Notes: a model not told the origin generated them from the sequence alone. A stretch of DNA of 64,000 bases from Lentzea fradiae (GCF_900100955.1 NZ_FNCC01000023.1:1-64000); one strand, 5' to 3'; positions 24,888 to 47,882 are shown, counted from the stretch's first letter. Translations and numbers: made by a program.

Positions 24888-26361
24888 GGGAGATTCCCTT
24901 CTGAAGCCCTGTGGCGATGTTGTGAGCGATCAGGTCGGCGCGTGCGGCCAGGACCGGCATGCCGAACGTGAAGAGGTAGGCGCCGCTCGTGAGGTCACCG
25001 AGCGCGTGCAACCGGCGGTCGGCACCACCGCGCCAGGTGGTCAGGTTGCTGGTGGTGCGGTCGATCCGGACTCCGCCGAACCGGTGTTCCACGAGCAGGC
25101 CCTGCGAGCGCATGGACTCGAGCAGCGGCCGTGCGGTGGGCGGCACCTCGCGCTGGGCGGGCGTCGACGCGGAGATGACGACGTCGACGGGTCCTGCGAG
25201 GTCCGCGTCGATGTCGAACCCTCCGCCGGACCGCGGTGAGATGGAGCGCACGCCGCCCGTGACGGCCAGCTGGCCGCTGTCGAACATCTCCACCAGCCGG
25301 TCGGCGTTGGCCGCCGGCATCGGGCAGCAATGCCGCATCAGCGTCTGGTGGTGCGTGCGGACGCGGTCCTTGTCCGCGTCGGACAGCAGGTACCAGGCGT
25401 CCTGGCCGCAGGCCACCATGCCGTCGCGGAGCAACGACCAGCCGGGGTCGTCGCACTCGCGGGCCCGCGCGAGGTCCTCGCGCAGCTTCCGCACCGCCGG
25501 AGCGGTGGAGCAGAGGTCGGAGGCGACCGCTTCGACCGACGCCCCCGCGTCGACGAGCTCGGCGGTGGCGAGCCGGACGACGTCGTCGAAGGTCAGGCCG
25601 CCGTTCTTCGCGGTGATCTCCTCCACCCGCCGGACCGTCAGGTGGCCGAGCTCGCGGTGTGCGGGTCGTCTGCGGACCGCGGGAAGCTTGCCGTTGCGCG
25701 ACACGAGCGTGACCGGGCCCTGATGGCCACGTGCGCGCAACCCCATCACGACGTCGATGGCGGTCAGCCCGGAGCCCACCACGCCCACCCGCGCGTTGGC
25801 GGGTACGCGGGCGAGCGAGTCACGAATCGGGTAGGGGTTCCCGACGTACCCTTCCGCACCGGAAAGTCCGTAGTGGTCATAGGAAGGCGCACCACCGACG
25901 CAGAGCACGACCTGGTCGAACGGGCCCTGGTGCCACCGGTCGCCGTGCGCCCAGAACCTGCCCTCCGTGAGAACGAGCCCCGTGACGGCCTCCCGGCGGA
26001 TCCGCACGCGCGATCCCAGCTCGGACAGCTCCGCCACCGCCTGCTCCGCGGTGTCCTCCAGGTAACGGCCCACCTGCCACCGGGACGGAACGGCGGTGTC
26101 GCTCGCCAGCGAGGCGAACCCGTTGCGGTGCAACCAGTTCACGCCGTGCTCGGCATCACCGGCGTGGGCGGACATGTCCTCCATGGGCACGTTCGCCAGC
26201 ACCTCGTCACCGTCCGGCTGGAACACCCGTCCCCGCCACAGGTGAGGTCCCGGCTCGAACACCGTCACGCTGACCTCGGCGAGGGGAGCGAGTCGCCGTG
26301 TGAGTGCCGCCAGCACGCACACGGCGGAGGGTCCCCCGCCGATCACCGCCAATTCGAGCAT
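24823..26361 (-). CDS. FAD/NAD(P)-binding protein (NAD_binding_9 type)
   Basis: A 512-residue flavoprotein-like enzyme. FAD motif GGGPSA at residues 8-13, LANVPMEDMSAHAGD, an ATG-like segment VVLCVGGAPS, a second dinucleotide motif VGVVGSGLTAIDVVMGL, and late motif LHALGDLTSGAYLF. It is homologous in layout to the protein at 4208-6106. The ATG at 26361 follows GAGAGGCAG. Its 3' end overlaps the aldolase. It is divergent from an IclR regulator across 516 bp. Likely an oxidative enzyme working with the aldolase in catabolism or tailoring; function unproven. Confidence 0.75.
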   Translation of the reverse strand: MLELAVIGGGPSAVCVLAALTRRLAPLAEVSVTVFEPGPHLWRGRVFQPDGDEVLANVPMEDMSAHAGDAEHGVNWLHRNGFASLASDTAVPSRWQVGRYLEDTAEQAVAELSELGSRVRIRREAVTGLVLTEGRFWAHGDRWHQGPFDQVVLCVGGAPSYDHYGLSGAEGYVGNPYPIRDSLARVPANARVGVVGSGLTAIDVVMGLRARGHQGPVTLVSRNGKLPAVRRRPAHRELGHLTVRRVEEITAKNGGLTFDDVVRLATAELVDAGASVEAVASDLCSTAPAVRKLREDLARARECDDPGWSLLRDGMVACGQDAWYLLSDADKDRVRTHHQTLMRHCCPMPAANADRLVEMFDSGQLAVTGGVRSISPRSGGGFDIDADLAGPVDVVISASTPAQREVPPTARPLLESMRSQGLLVEHRFGGVRIDRTTSNLTTWRGGADRRLHALGDLTSGAYLFTFGMPVLAARADLIAHNIATGLQKGISRDHVSVRNGQGVADDQTAGLR

Positions 26362-26877
26362 TTTCTGCCTCTCAGCACGTGGTCGCGACGCCGCGGAACG
26401 CACGAGACAACCGTCCGTTCACTCGGAAGATGTGAGGAACAAAGCGAGCCAAGAGGCCAGGTTTTCTGTTCTTCACCTGTTCGAATGATTCAGCAGGACA
26501 ACGGCTTTTCCACACCTCGTGTTCAGCCCACCTGAACACCAGGGCGGAGTCCGCGGAACGGGTGCTCGATCGCGCAAGGCGGGCAACCACCCGCGGGCAC
26601 CGGCCGACCGGACTTATGGTTTCCTTGAGGTGTTGCTGGGGAAGTTTTGAGGTGTTTACCGGCGAAGCGTGCCGTGAACTCCGTACCAGCGGGCGAGTCG
26701 CACACCGCCGGTGGATACCTCTACGTACTGACTACGTGACACCTAAGTAGTACAAGCCCCGCTACGTGCTTCTCCCGGTTACCGCGTCGCGGGAATTCCG
26801 CGAACCTTGTGGGGTCAGCATCGGCGTTTCCGGCGGCCGGTGCCGACGGGTTGGCGGACCGGCGAGGAGGAACCGTG
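26362..26877. promoter_or_regulatory. Divergent promoter region with direct repeats
   Basis: 516 bp between the FAD gene and the IclR gene, with lower GC than its surroundings. It contains two TTGAGGTGTT direct repeats at 26625-26634 and 26647-26656, exactly 22 bp apart. It also contains three CTACGT hexamers (26721, 26732, 26762) close to the IclR side. These are candidate operators for IclR or an activator. No gene is seen. Confidence 0.45.
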
Positions 26878-27687
26878 GTGACGTGTGAACGGCAGCGTCC
26901 GAAAGGGGCGATCGAGAAGGCGTTCGCCCTGCTCGCGGAGCTGCAGTCCGCCGGGGAGGCCGTCCGGCTCTCCGAGCTGAGCAGACGGCTCGACCTGCCC
27001 AAGTCGACCGCGCACCGCACGCTCAAGATCCTGGCGGAAACGGGTCTCGTCACGCAGAGCGGCACCTCCTACCAAGCCGTTTTCCGGCAGCGCGGCGGCG
27101 GTCCGGGGCCGGTCGGCGAAAACCTGTTCCGAAGACTCACCCCTTTCGTCTGCGACGTCCTGGTGCGCACCGGTCTCACCGCGAGCCTCGCCACGCTCGA
27201 CGGCACCAACGTGGTTTTCCCGTACCGGGCCTTCGCCCACGACGGCATTCACGCGAAAAGCGACTACTCGGGACGAGCGAGCGCGTACTCGACCGCCGCG
27301 GGACGGATGCTCCTGGCGTTCGACCCCGCTGCCGCGCGGCAGGTCGCCGCTTCTCGTTCGCTCAACCGCGACAGGGTCTCGGAACTCACCGAGGAACTGA
27401 CCAGGCTCGCCCGTCAGTGCTACACGGCGAAAAGCTCGGGCGACGGGGTCACCTGCATCGCCGTTCCACTGCTGGGCGGCCGGGGAATTCCTCCTGTCGT
27501 GCTCACCGTGCGAGGAGCGACCGGCAAGGTCGACATAGGCCGAACCGTGTACGGCCTCCAGCGGGTCGCCGAGGCCGCGGCCTCCAGCGTGTTCCGCACC
27601 ACGACCGCCGAGCCGGAGCTCGTTGTCCGGAGCCGCCCCGCCGGGGCGGGGCGAGCCCTGAACAGCGGCCTGCCGGCGGCTGTCTGA
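26878..27687 (+). CDS. IclR-family transcriptional regulator
   Basis: A 269-residue IclR protein: N-terminal winged HTH (AIEKAFALLAELQSAGEAVR, SELSRRLDLPKSTAHRTLKI) and C-terminal GAF-like effector domain (VLVRTGLTASLATLDG, YSTAAGRMLLAF, CIAVPLLGGRGIPP). GTG 26878 lies 7 nt after GAGGAGG; GTG 26875 is an alternative. Its stop codon abuts the stop of the convergent LuxR-type gene (TGA/TCA). It probably controls the divergent FAD-aldolase genes. Confidence 0.9.
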   Translation: MTCERQRPKGAIEKAFALLAELQSAGEAVRLSELSRRLDLPKSTAHRTLKILAETGLVTQSGTSYQAVFRQRGGGPGPVGENLFRRLTPFVCDVLVRTGLTASLATLDGTNVVFPYRAFAHDGIHAKSDYSGRASAYSTAAGRMLLAFDPAAARQVAASRSLNRDRVSELTEELTRLARQCYTAKSSGDGVTCIAVPLLGGRGIPPVVLTVRGATGKVDIGRTVYGLQRVAEAAASSVFRTTTAEPELVVRSRPAGAGRALNSGLPAAV

Positions 27688-29985
27688 TCAGCGGGGACCG
27701 GACAGCCGCCCCGGTGCGCGGGACGCGACCCAGATGCCGACCTGCACCCTGGAGCAGAACCCGAGCTTGCGGAGGATGCGGTCGACGTGGGCCTCGACGG
27801 TCCGCGGCGAGATGGACAGTGCGGCGGCGATCTCCTTGTTCGTCGCCCCCCGCGCCAGCTCGACCGCCACGCCCATCTCGCGTTTGGTGAGCGGGCCTGT
27901 CGCCTCCTCTTCCCGGTCGTACCTCCTCAGCAGGAACCTGCCGGCGCGTTCGAGGGAGGTGCCTTCCGCCGTGCCGACGGCGACCGCCGCCGAGAAAGCC
28001 TTGTCGCCCATCGATCCGCGCAGCTCGGCTTCGAGGGCGCGATGCGGCTCGACCCAGGCCGCGCCGCCGGTCAGCAACGAACCACCGACCTGCAGCCAGA
28101 TCCTCTCCACCAACCCGAGGATGGACGCGGCGCGAGCGGCTTCACCATCGGACGCCGCCGTGCTGGCCAGCATCTCCGCCTGCACCGCGAAGAGCGGAAC
28201 GTCCTCGAAGTCCACGGCGATGCGCAGGCACCTGACCGCGTGCTCGAAAGCCGCCGCGCGGTCGTTCTGCTGCAACTTCGCCAATGACAGCGCGTAGTGC
28301 GCCAGGCCGCTCTCCCAGCACTTCCCGCACTTCGACAGGTACGCGAGCGCGCGCTCGGCGAACTGCTCGGCTTTGCCCCAGTCGCCGGACAGCGCGGCCA
28401 GCACCCCTCTGGCGGCATGAGGCGGGACCACCCGTCGGCCGGGATTCTCGATCCGGTGGAACAAGGCGGAGCTCTCACCGAAGCAAGCGTCCGCGTGCTC
28501 GTACCGCGCGGCGACGAGCGACGCGGTGCCCTCGCTGTACAAGGCCATCATCAGCAGTTCGGGGTCGCCGATCCGGAGAGCGAGCGCCACCCCGCGGCGC
28601 GCCATCATCAACGCGACGTCGTGGTCTCCCAGCACCGCCGCCCCGTACGCGCTCACCCGCAGCGCGTCGGCCCTCACCTCGTCGGGCAGGTCGTCCACGG
28701 CCAGCACCCGGTCGAGCCAGCGCATCCCCTCCCCCACGAAACCGCAGTTGACCCAGAAGAAGTGGAGACGGGTGGCGAGCAGGGCTCCGTCGAGGCGGGC
28801 GTTCGCCGAGCCGAGGCCGAACTCGAGCGCGGCGCGGATGTTGGGGTGCTCACACCGCAACCACTTGATGTGCTCCTGTTGCCGCGGGCCGTACCAGTCT
28901 TCGGCGATCGCCTCGACGGCGTCGTGGAAGTAGCGGCAGTGCCGTGCCCTGAACTCCTCCGCCTGACCGGACTCCACCAGCTTGTCCCGGCCGTACTGGG
29001 AGATCATCTCCAGCAACCGGTACCGGGCCGAGCCGTGGTGGCCCTCCCGCGACACCACCGACTTCTCGACCAGCCCCATCATGATCATCAGCACGTCTTC
29101 GGCCTGGATGACACCGCCGGGACACACCGCCTCGGCGTCGGCGAGCGTGAAGCCACCGTTGAACACCGACAGCCTCGCCCACAACGCCTGCTCCTCCGGC
29201 GAGCAGAGCTCGTAGCTCCATTCGACCGTGCCGCGCAACGTGCGCTGGCGGTAGTGCTTCGAAGCCACTCCCCTGGACAGCAACCCGAACTTGTCGTCCA
29301 AGCGCCCCAGCAGCTCCGGTAAGGAGAGCACGCGCAGCCACGCGGCGGCGAGCTCGATCGCCAGCGGCATTCCGTCGAGCTGCTCGCAGATCCGGACGAC
29401 GGTCTCGTGGTTCTCCTCCGTCAGCCTGAAGCCGGAGGTGGCCGCCGCCGCCCGGTCGACGAACAGCTCCACCGCATCGCCTTCGCCGGTCTGGACACCG
29501 TCCCGCAGACGTGGCACGGACAACGGGCGCACCGGCAGCAGGCGTTCGCCCTCGCCCCCCAAAACGTGCCGGCTCGTCGCCAGGACACGCACTCCGGGCG
29601 CCTCCGCGAGCACCTTGCCCACGAACATGCCGCAGGCGCCGACCACGTGTTCGCAGTTGTCGAGCAGCAGCAGCGCGGTCTTCTCCCGCAGGTGCGCCAG
29701 CACGCTGTGGATGGGGTCTCCGGACACGTCCCGCAGACCCAGCTCGTCGGCGATCGCGTGCACCACGAAGTTGGGATCCGGTACCTCGTCCAACGCCACC
29801 ATGTACACACCGTCGGGGAACGACGAGCTCACCGCGGCGGCCACCCGCAGCGCCAGCCGGGTCTTCCCCGCGCCCCCGGGACCGACGAGAGTCACCATCC
29901 GGTTGTCGCCCAGCAACGCGACCGCCTGCTCGATCTCGTGACGACGACCGACGAAGCTCGTCAGGTCCGCTGCACGAAGGTTCAC
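27688..29985 (-). CDS. LuxR-family regulator with NB-ARC-like ATPase and C-terminal HTH
   Basis: A 765-residue regulator. Residues ~10-300 are an AAA/STAND ATPase: LTSFVGRRHEIE, Walker A GPGGAGKTRLAL, LLLLDNCEHV (Walker B), VLATSRHVLG, and GMPLAIELAA. A long TPR-like middle follows (~330-690). The end carries the GerE/LuxR HTH LTKREMGVAVELARGATNKE with IAAALSISPRTVEAHVDRIL. GTG at 29985 has AGGAG 4 nt upstream; ATG at 29997 lacks one. Members of this group are large ATP-dependent activators. It lies downstream of the PKS-TE operon on the same strand, behind a 650-bp gap, and could be an additional regulator of the cluster. Confidence 0.85.
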   Translation of the reverse strand: MNLRAADLTSFVGRRHEIEQAVALLGDNRMVTLVGPGGAGKTRLALRVAAAVSSSFPDGVYMVALDEVPDPNFVVHAIADELGLRDVSGDPIHSVLAHLREKTALLLLDNCEHVVGACGMFVGKVLAEAPGVRVLATSRHVLGGEGERLLPVRPLSVPRLRDGVQTGEGDAVELFVDRAAAATSGFRLTEENHETVVRICEQLDGMPLAIELAAAWLRVLSLPELLGRLDDKFGLLSRGVASKHYRQRTLRGTVEWSYELCSPEEQALWARLSVFNGGFTLADAEAVCPGGVIQAEDVLMIMMGLVEKSVVSREGHHGSARYRLLEMISQYGRDKLVESGQAEEFRARHCRYFHDAVEAIAEDWYGPRQQEHIKWLRCEHPNIRAALEFGLGSANARLDGALLATRLHFFWVNCGFVGEGMRWLDRVLAVDDLPDEVRADALRVSAYGAAVLGDHDVALMMARRGVALALRIGDPELLMMALYSEGTASLVAARYEHADACFGESSALFHRIENPGRRVVPPHAARGVLAALSGDWGKAEQFAERALAYLSKCGKCWESGLAHYALSLAKLQQNDRAAAFEHAVRCLRIAVDFEDVPLFAVQAEMLASTAASDGEAARAASILGLVERIWLQVGGSLLTGGAAWVEPHRALEAELRGSMGDKAFSAAVAVGTAEGTSLERAGRFLLRRYDREEEATGPLTKREMGVAVELARGATNKEIAAALSISPRTVEAHVDRILRKLGFCSRVQVGIWVASRAPGRLSGPR

Positions 29986-30635
29986 ACCACTCCTCATGAC
30001 CAGGCACGCATTCCATGCGGAGCGGAATGCGGCGGAGCATGGCGCGGCCGGGCAGCGCACGGTGACGTGTCTCTCCACGACGACAAATCAACGCGACCGC
30101 CAGAGCCGTTTACCCGACCGTGCCCCACCCCGGAACCGCGGAACTTCCCGAACTTTCACAGATGACTCGGAAGAACCGCCGCTCCTGTCCCGCAACCCGT
30201 ATATCCGAATAGCCATACAACGATGACAGCGAGACCACGATACATAGCGGAAGGCCGTTCTCAAGGCGGCCAGAAGGATGATGATCCGCAGAACGCAGGA
30301 CTTTGCCCGTCCACACAGATCGCCGCATCCGGACTAACCAATCCGCCCGAAACGGTCAAAATTCACCCGAATGGAGCAGGTGCGGGAGCGGCAGACAGAC
30401 CGAAGGTAGCCGTGCGACGAGGTTCGCTTCAGCGATTGGAATCACTCGCTCGAAACCCGGGATCACTCAGGAGAAATGGTCACGAAGTGCGGTCATTTGA
30501 ATCCGAAAACAACAGCGGAGTCGTTGCCCACATGAATGGCGCACACACGTGTAGGGATCATCACATCACGCCCACTCGGACTGGATACCGCTACCGCAAG
30601 GGGTGAAAATACCTGTTCTACGATCGTCCGGGTAT
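29986..30635. other. Promoter region of LuxR-type gene; 3' end of PKS operon
   Basis: 650 bp of relatively A/T-rich sequence without a convincing gene on either strand. It must hold the LuxR-type gene's promoter and the end of the thioesterase transcript. No long perfect hairpin was found. Confidence 0.45.
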
Positions 30636-31388
30636 TCACGCAGTTCCGCGAAGCCCTCGCCGCACGACCTCCGCGACACTCCCCCACCGCTGCAAGGGGA
30701 AGAAGTGCCCGCCGGGGAAGACCTCGAGCGTGAAGCCCGCATCGGTGTGGACAGCCCATTCCCGGGCGTCGGCCACCCCGGTGATCGGGTCGTCGTCGCC
30801 GGTCAGGGCGGTGATCGGGCAGGAGAGCGGGGGCGCCTGCTCGCACCGGTACGTCTCGATCGCGCGGTAGTCGTTGCGCACCACCGGAAGCACCAGCGCG
30901 CGCAGGTCCGCGTCGCGGAGGCTGCCGGGCCTGACCCCGCCCAGGTGCTCCATCGTCTCGACCAGGCCGTCATCGGTCAGGAGGTGGACGTCCCGGTCCC
31001 GGCGCAGGTGCGGTGCCACCCTGCCCGACACGAAGAGGTGAGCGACGGGGACCGAGGCCGCCCGCAGCCGCCTGGCCACCTCGAACGCCACCACCGCGCC
31101 CATGCTGTGCCCGAACAGCGACACCGGGCGGCCGTCCTCGACGTCCAGCGCGCCGGACACCAGTTCGGCCAGCACGCACAGGTCGTCGACCAGCCCGTCG
31201 CGCAGGCGGTCCAGGCGGCCCGGGTACTGCACCGCGGACAGCCGCACCTCACCGGCGAGCTCGGCGCCGAGCCTGCTGAACCACCCCGCCGAGCCACCGG
31301 CGTGCGGGAAGCACACCAGCCTCGGGGCGTCGTCCGGCGCTGGGTGGAAGGTCTTCAGCCAACGGCCGCCCGTGGCGACGTTCGACAT
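30636..31388 (-). CDS. Type II thioesterase (editing)
   Basis: A 250-residue alpha/beta hydrolase of the TE II family. Nucleophile Ser95 lies in GHSMG, with RLVCFPHAGGSAGWF forming the oxyanion loop, the acidic residue in LTGDDDPIT and the catalytic His in FPGGHFFPL. TE II enzymes remove aberrant acyl groups, including those from premature decarboxylation, from PKS carrier domains. It follows the giant PKS by 52 bp on the same strand, so it is co-transcribed. Because that PKS has no integrated thioesterase, this protein could also take part in chain release. Confidence 0.92.
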   Translation of the reverse strand: MSNVATGGRWLKTFHPAPDDAPRLVCFPHAGGSAGWFSRLGAELAGEVRLSAVQYPGRLDRLRDGLVDDLCVLAELVSGALDVEDGRPVSLFGHSMGAVVAFEVARRLRAASVPVAHLFVSGRVAPHLRRDRDVHLLTDDGLVETMEHLGGVRPGSLRDADLRALVLPVVRNDYRAIETYRCEQAPPLSCPITALTGDDDPITGVADAREWAVHTDAGFTLEVFPGGHFFPLQRWGSVAEVVRRGLRGTA

Positions 31389-31440
31389 GTTCTCCCTCTT
31401 CCGGGTTCGTGGGGTGTGCGATCACACGCTGCGGGCGGCG

Positions 31441-45135
<13,695 letters not shown>

Positions 45136-45191
45136 TGCTTCTTCCGGTGTGGCGGTGAACGCGGGCAGGAGTGAGCGGGCGGCGGGTGGTC

Positions 45192-46169
45192 TCATCCGGC
45201 GGCAGCCGCCGGCACGAGCGCGGGATCGTCCTCTGTGGACCGGACCAGGGTGGTGAGAACGGCTCTCGCGGTGCACTCCACGAAGGTCCGGTGACCCTCC
45301 GCGCGCAACGTCCGGAGGGCGTCGAGGAAGCCGACAGGTCGCACGAGGTGGCTGGTCAGCAGCTCGCGGACGTCAGCGGGCCGCTCGACCCACCGCCCGA
45401 GCACGGGCGAGAGGAGCGGGAGGGACGGCGCTGCGCAGTCGATCGTGCCGACCACGGCGGAGAACCGTTCCGCCGCGTCGCGGAGCATCGCGTTGTGGAA
45501 CGGGTAGGACACGTCGAGGCGGACGCTGTCGACGGACTCGGCCGCGGCGAGCTCGGCGAGGTCCAGCAACTGCCCGGCCGGGCCCGAGACGACCACCTGG
45601 TCGGCGCCGTTGTCGACGGCGAGAACGGTGCCGGCGCTCGACAGGCGTTCCAGCAGGCGGTCCGCACTTCGCCGGTCCGTGCGCAGGGCCACCATTCCCC
45701 CGCCCACCGGCGGACCGGCCGAGCGCAGGGCCTCGTCCCTGGCGACGACCAGGTGGACGCCCGTCTCCAGCGAGATGCTCCCGGCGGCGACGAGCGCCGC
45801 GAACTCCCCCAGGCTGTGCCCCACCAGTGCGGCTGGTGTGACGCCCCAGCAGCGGGTGTGGATCTCGTGCAGGCACATCTCGGTCGCGAAGATCGCCAGG
45901 TGGAGCCTGCCCGGATCGGTGGCCGCGAGGCTGCGCAGCGTCGGAGCGGCCCGGTCGGTCAGCAGGTCGGCCACGGGCGGCCCGCCCGCGGCCGAGGAGG
46001 CGGCGGTGATCCGCTCCAGGACCGCCGGAAGACCGGCGAAGTCGTCCGTGAGCTCCCGGAGTCCTCCCGGGAGGTAACCGCCCTGTCCGGGGAAGAGCAA
46101 GACCGGAGCCGCCTGTCCCCCGGTCACCGGGTCCTGCCCGCTGGTGCTGGTCGCTCGGCCGTTTCGCAT
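45192..46169 (-). CDS. Discrete acyltransferase (FabD-like)
   Basis: A 325-residue malonyl-CoA:ACP transacylase fold: LLFPGQGGYLPGG, nucleophile Ser119 in GHSLGEFAALVAAG, and catalytic His225 in SYPFHNAML. The motif at the specificity position is YPFH rather than the HAFH or YASH of the modular ATs, so the acyl group it transfers cannot be read off. It likely charges the discrete ACPs of the cluster. The ATG at 46169 follows GGGGA; the PKS starts 56 bp downstream, so they form an operon with the thioesterase. Confidence 0.88.
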   Translation of the reverse strand: MRNGRATSTSGQDPVTGGQAAPVLLFPGQGGYLPGGLRELTDDFAGLPAVLERITAASSAAGGPPVADLLTDRAAPTLRSLAATDPGRLHLAIFATEMCLHEIHTRCWGVTPAALVGHSLGEFAALVAAGSISLETGVHLVVARDEALRSAGPPVGGGMVALRTDRRSADRLLERLSSAGTVLAVDNGADQVVVSGPAGQLLDLAELAAAESVDSVRLDVSYPFHNAMLRDAAERFSAVVGTIDCAAPSLPLLSPVLGRWVERPADVRELLTSHLVRPVGFLDALRTLRAEGHRTFVECTARAVLTTLVRSTEDDPALVPAAAAG

Positions 46170-46568
46170 TCGTTCCCCGCTCTCGACTGGCACTCGATCG
46201 GTGCTCGCTCTGCGGAGACAGGCCCGGCCTGTCCCTCGCCTGCCCCACCGGAGTGCCGGCGGTGTCCGAGCAGGCCGTCACCCGAAGCCGGGTTTCGGAG
46301 GTCTGGACGCAGCCGCGGCGGCAGGGCCGTACCGCCAGTCAGGCTATGGACGGCCGCCAATCGGACCAAGAAGGCGTTCCGCCTCACGGAACCCGTCGAG
46401 ACCTGGTTTCCCGCTCGCGGGAGACCGCGCTCAGCGGCCATCTCGTCACCTCACCTCGTCGACCACCGGTTTTTGCCGTCGTGACGAGGCTAAGTTCGTT
46501 TGCCGGGCTAATGACTGTGGAGTACCGCAGTCGTCGCCGTACTCCGCAGTGACCGTTCCGCAGGAAGC
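46170..46568. promoter_or_regulatory. Promoter region of the AT-PKS-TE operon with large dyad
   Basis: About 400 bp between two reverse genes. At 46514-46550 there is an inverted repeat, ACTGTGGAGTAC / GTACTCCGCAGT, with one mismatch and a 13-bp spacer. It begins 19 bp past the IspH-like stop. It contains CTGTGGAGTACCGCAG, similar to palindromes at 47978 and 51194. It may be a terminator of the upstream operon, an activator site, or both. Confidence 0.5.
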
Positions 46569-47552
46569 TCACACCGTCGTGCTCGGCACCGCGCACTCCA
46601 GCACCTCGGTGGGACCGAGGCCGCTGATGGCGCTGACGACCTCGTTCACCACGACCAGAGCCGCGGGCGAACCGGCCGTCAGTCCGATGGTGCGGGCACC
46701 GCGGATCCAGTCGGGCAGGATGCCGTCCGCGCTGTCGACCAGGTGCGCCGGAGTGCCCCGCCGCCGGACGAGCTCGACCAGCCGGGCCGACGCCGGCGAG
46801 GTCACCCGGTCCACGACGAGGAGCAGATCCGCGTCCTCGATGACGGTGCGCAGGAACCTCCGGCGGCTCGCGCCAGCGCCGCAGGGCTTGTCCCCGTGCA
46901 CCACGGCCGCGTCGTGTCGCGGTGACGGCGCGGTTCCGGTCGTCTCCTGACACATGCTGCTGTCCACGACGACCAGACCGCGCCGCAAAGCCTCGCCACG
47001 CGCGTAAGCCGGCAGACCGTTCACCGCGAACACGACGGTCGCACCGCGCGGTACCGCGTCGAACCCGTCCACGACGAACGCGCCGCGCTGAGCGAGCTCG
47101 TCCACGAGACAGGTCTCCTGTCCTGCCACCCCGTGCACGTACACCGCGTCCGACACGCACTGCGTGATCTCGTCCGCGCGCCTGGTCCCCGCCGGGCACG
47201 GGCGCGGCGCGGCGAGCAGCACGGTGCGGGGGCCCATGACAGACGCCCACTCCATGACGCTTTGCCGCACCGCTTCCCACACGTCGCGCGAGGCACCCGC
47301 GAACAGCTCGGTCCCCTCGCAGCCCGCCACCGGAACACTGAACACCACGACCGGACCCGCGCGCACCTCCATCCGGCTCCGCACGACCACCGGCACGCCT
47401 CGGCGGCTCAGTGATCCGCGCAGCAGCGCTCCGGCACCGCACCAGACGACGCGATCCGCGTCCCGCAGCTCGGCACTCAGCACAGCGTGGCCCGGCGGCG
47501 CGTCTCCCGCGTCCGCCGTCGACGAATCCGGCATCGTCGCTCCGGCTGTCAT
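46569..47552 (-). CDS. IspH-like [4Fe-4S] protein with reduced middle domain
   Basis: A 327-residue protein whose last ~215 residues follow the IspH (LytB) fold. AAPRPCPAGTRRA corresponds to the first cluster Cys (Cys119), VVVDSSMCQE to the second (Cys201) and DKPCGAGASRR to the third (Cys224). RGAFVVDGFDAVPRGATVVF and VVDRVTSPASARLVEL match conserved IspH strands. Only 23 residues separate Cys201 and Cys224, against about 100 in IspH, so most of the diphosphate-binding middle domain is gone. The substrate His in SAHG is Asn179. About 100 extra residues precede the fold. A reductase or dehydroxylase acting on a non-diphosphate, perhaps ACP-bound, substrate is inferred. ATG 47552 follows AGAGGACGG. 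It is the last gene of the KAS III operon. Confidence 0.7.
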   Translation of the reverse strand: MTAGATMPDSSTADAGDAPPGHAVLSAELRDADRVVWCGAGALLRGSLSRRGVPVVVRSRMEVRAGPVVVFSVPVAGCEGTELFAGASRDVWEAVRQSVMEWASVMGPRTVLLAAPRPCPAGTRRADEITQCVSDAVYVHGVAGQETCLVDELAQRGAFVVDGFDAVPRGATVVFAVNGLPAYARGEALRRGLVVVDSSMCQETTGTAPSPRHDAAVVHGDKPCGAGASRRRFLRTVIEDADLLLVVDRVTSPASARLVELVRRRGTPAHLVDSADGILPDWIRGARTIGLTAGSPAALVVVNEVVSAISGLGPTEVLECAVPSTTV

Positions 47553-47618
47553 CGCATCCGTCCTCTGTGGAGCGTCGGTCCACTGCACGCAGGTGCCCGT
47601 GGACGAGTCAGCCGCATG

Positions 47619-47882
47619 TCAGGCGGTCGGCAGCCTGCTGTCGATGAGCTCCGCGGCACCGGCCACGGACTGCTCCGGGGTGAACTCCTGCTCGTCCACC
47701 TCCACCCCGAACTCCTTCTGCGCCACCATCGCCAGCTCCACCAACGCCAACGAGTCGAACTCCAGCTCCTCGAACGTCACACCACCCGCCACCCGATCAG
47801 CAGGCGCACCGAAATGCGACACCAGCAACTCCGCCAACCGATCCACAGTCACACCAGCACCCACGACCACATCTCCCACCAC
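47619..47882 (-). CDS. Discrete acyl carrier protein (copy A)
   Basis: An 87-residue ACP with the 4'-phosphopantetheine site at Ser44 in EFDSLALVEL and four predicted helices. Several in-frame GTGs occur near the 5' end; initiation a few codons later (GTG GGT, with GGGAG 8 nt upstream) would give ~80 residues. The gene is almost identical to the ACP at 49719-49982: only the C-terminal residues differ (AELIDSRLPTA against ARLIDSRRAAS). Its codons use G and T in third positions (GGT, GCT, GTG) more than its neighbours, a sign of separate origin. Same operon as the MaoC and IspH-like genes. Confidence 0.92.
   Translation of the reverse strand: MVGDVVVGAGVTVDRLAELLVSHFGAPADRVAGGVTFEELEFDSLALVELAMVAQKEFGVEVDEQEFTPEQSVAGAAELIDSRLPTA

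Noticed and set aside
46514-46550. Dyad at 46514-46550 as simply a terminator
   Set aside because: It could be one, but it also contains the motif shared with two other promoter-proximal sites, so I kept it as regulatory/uncertain.
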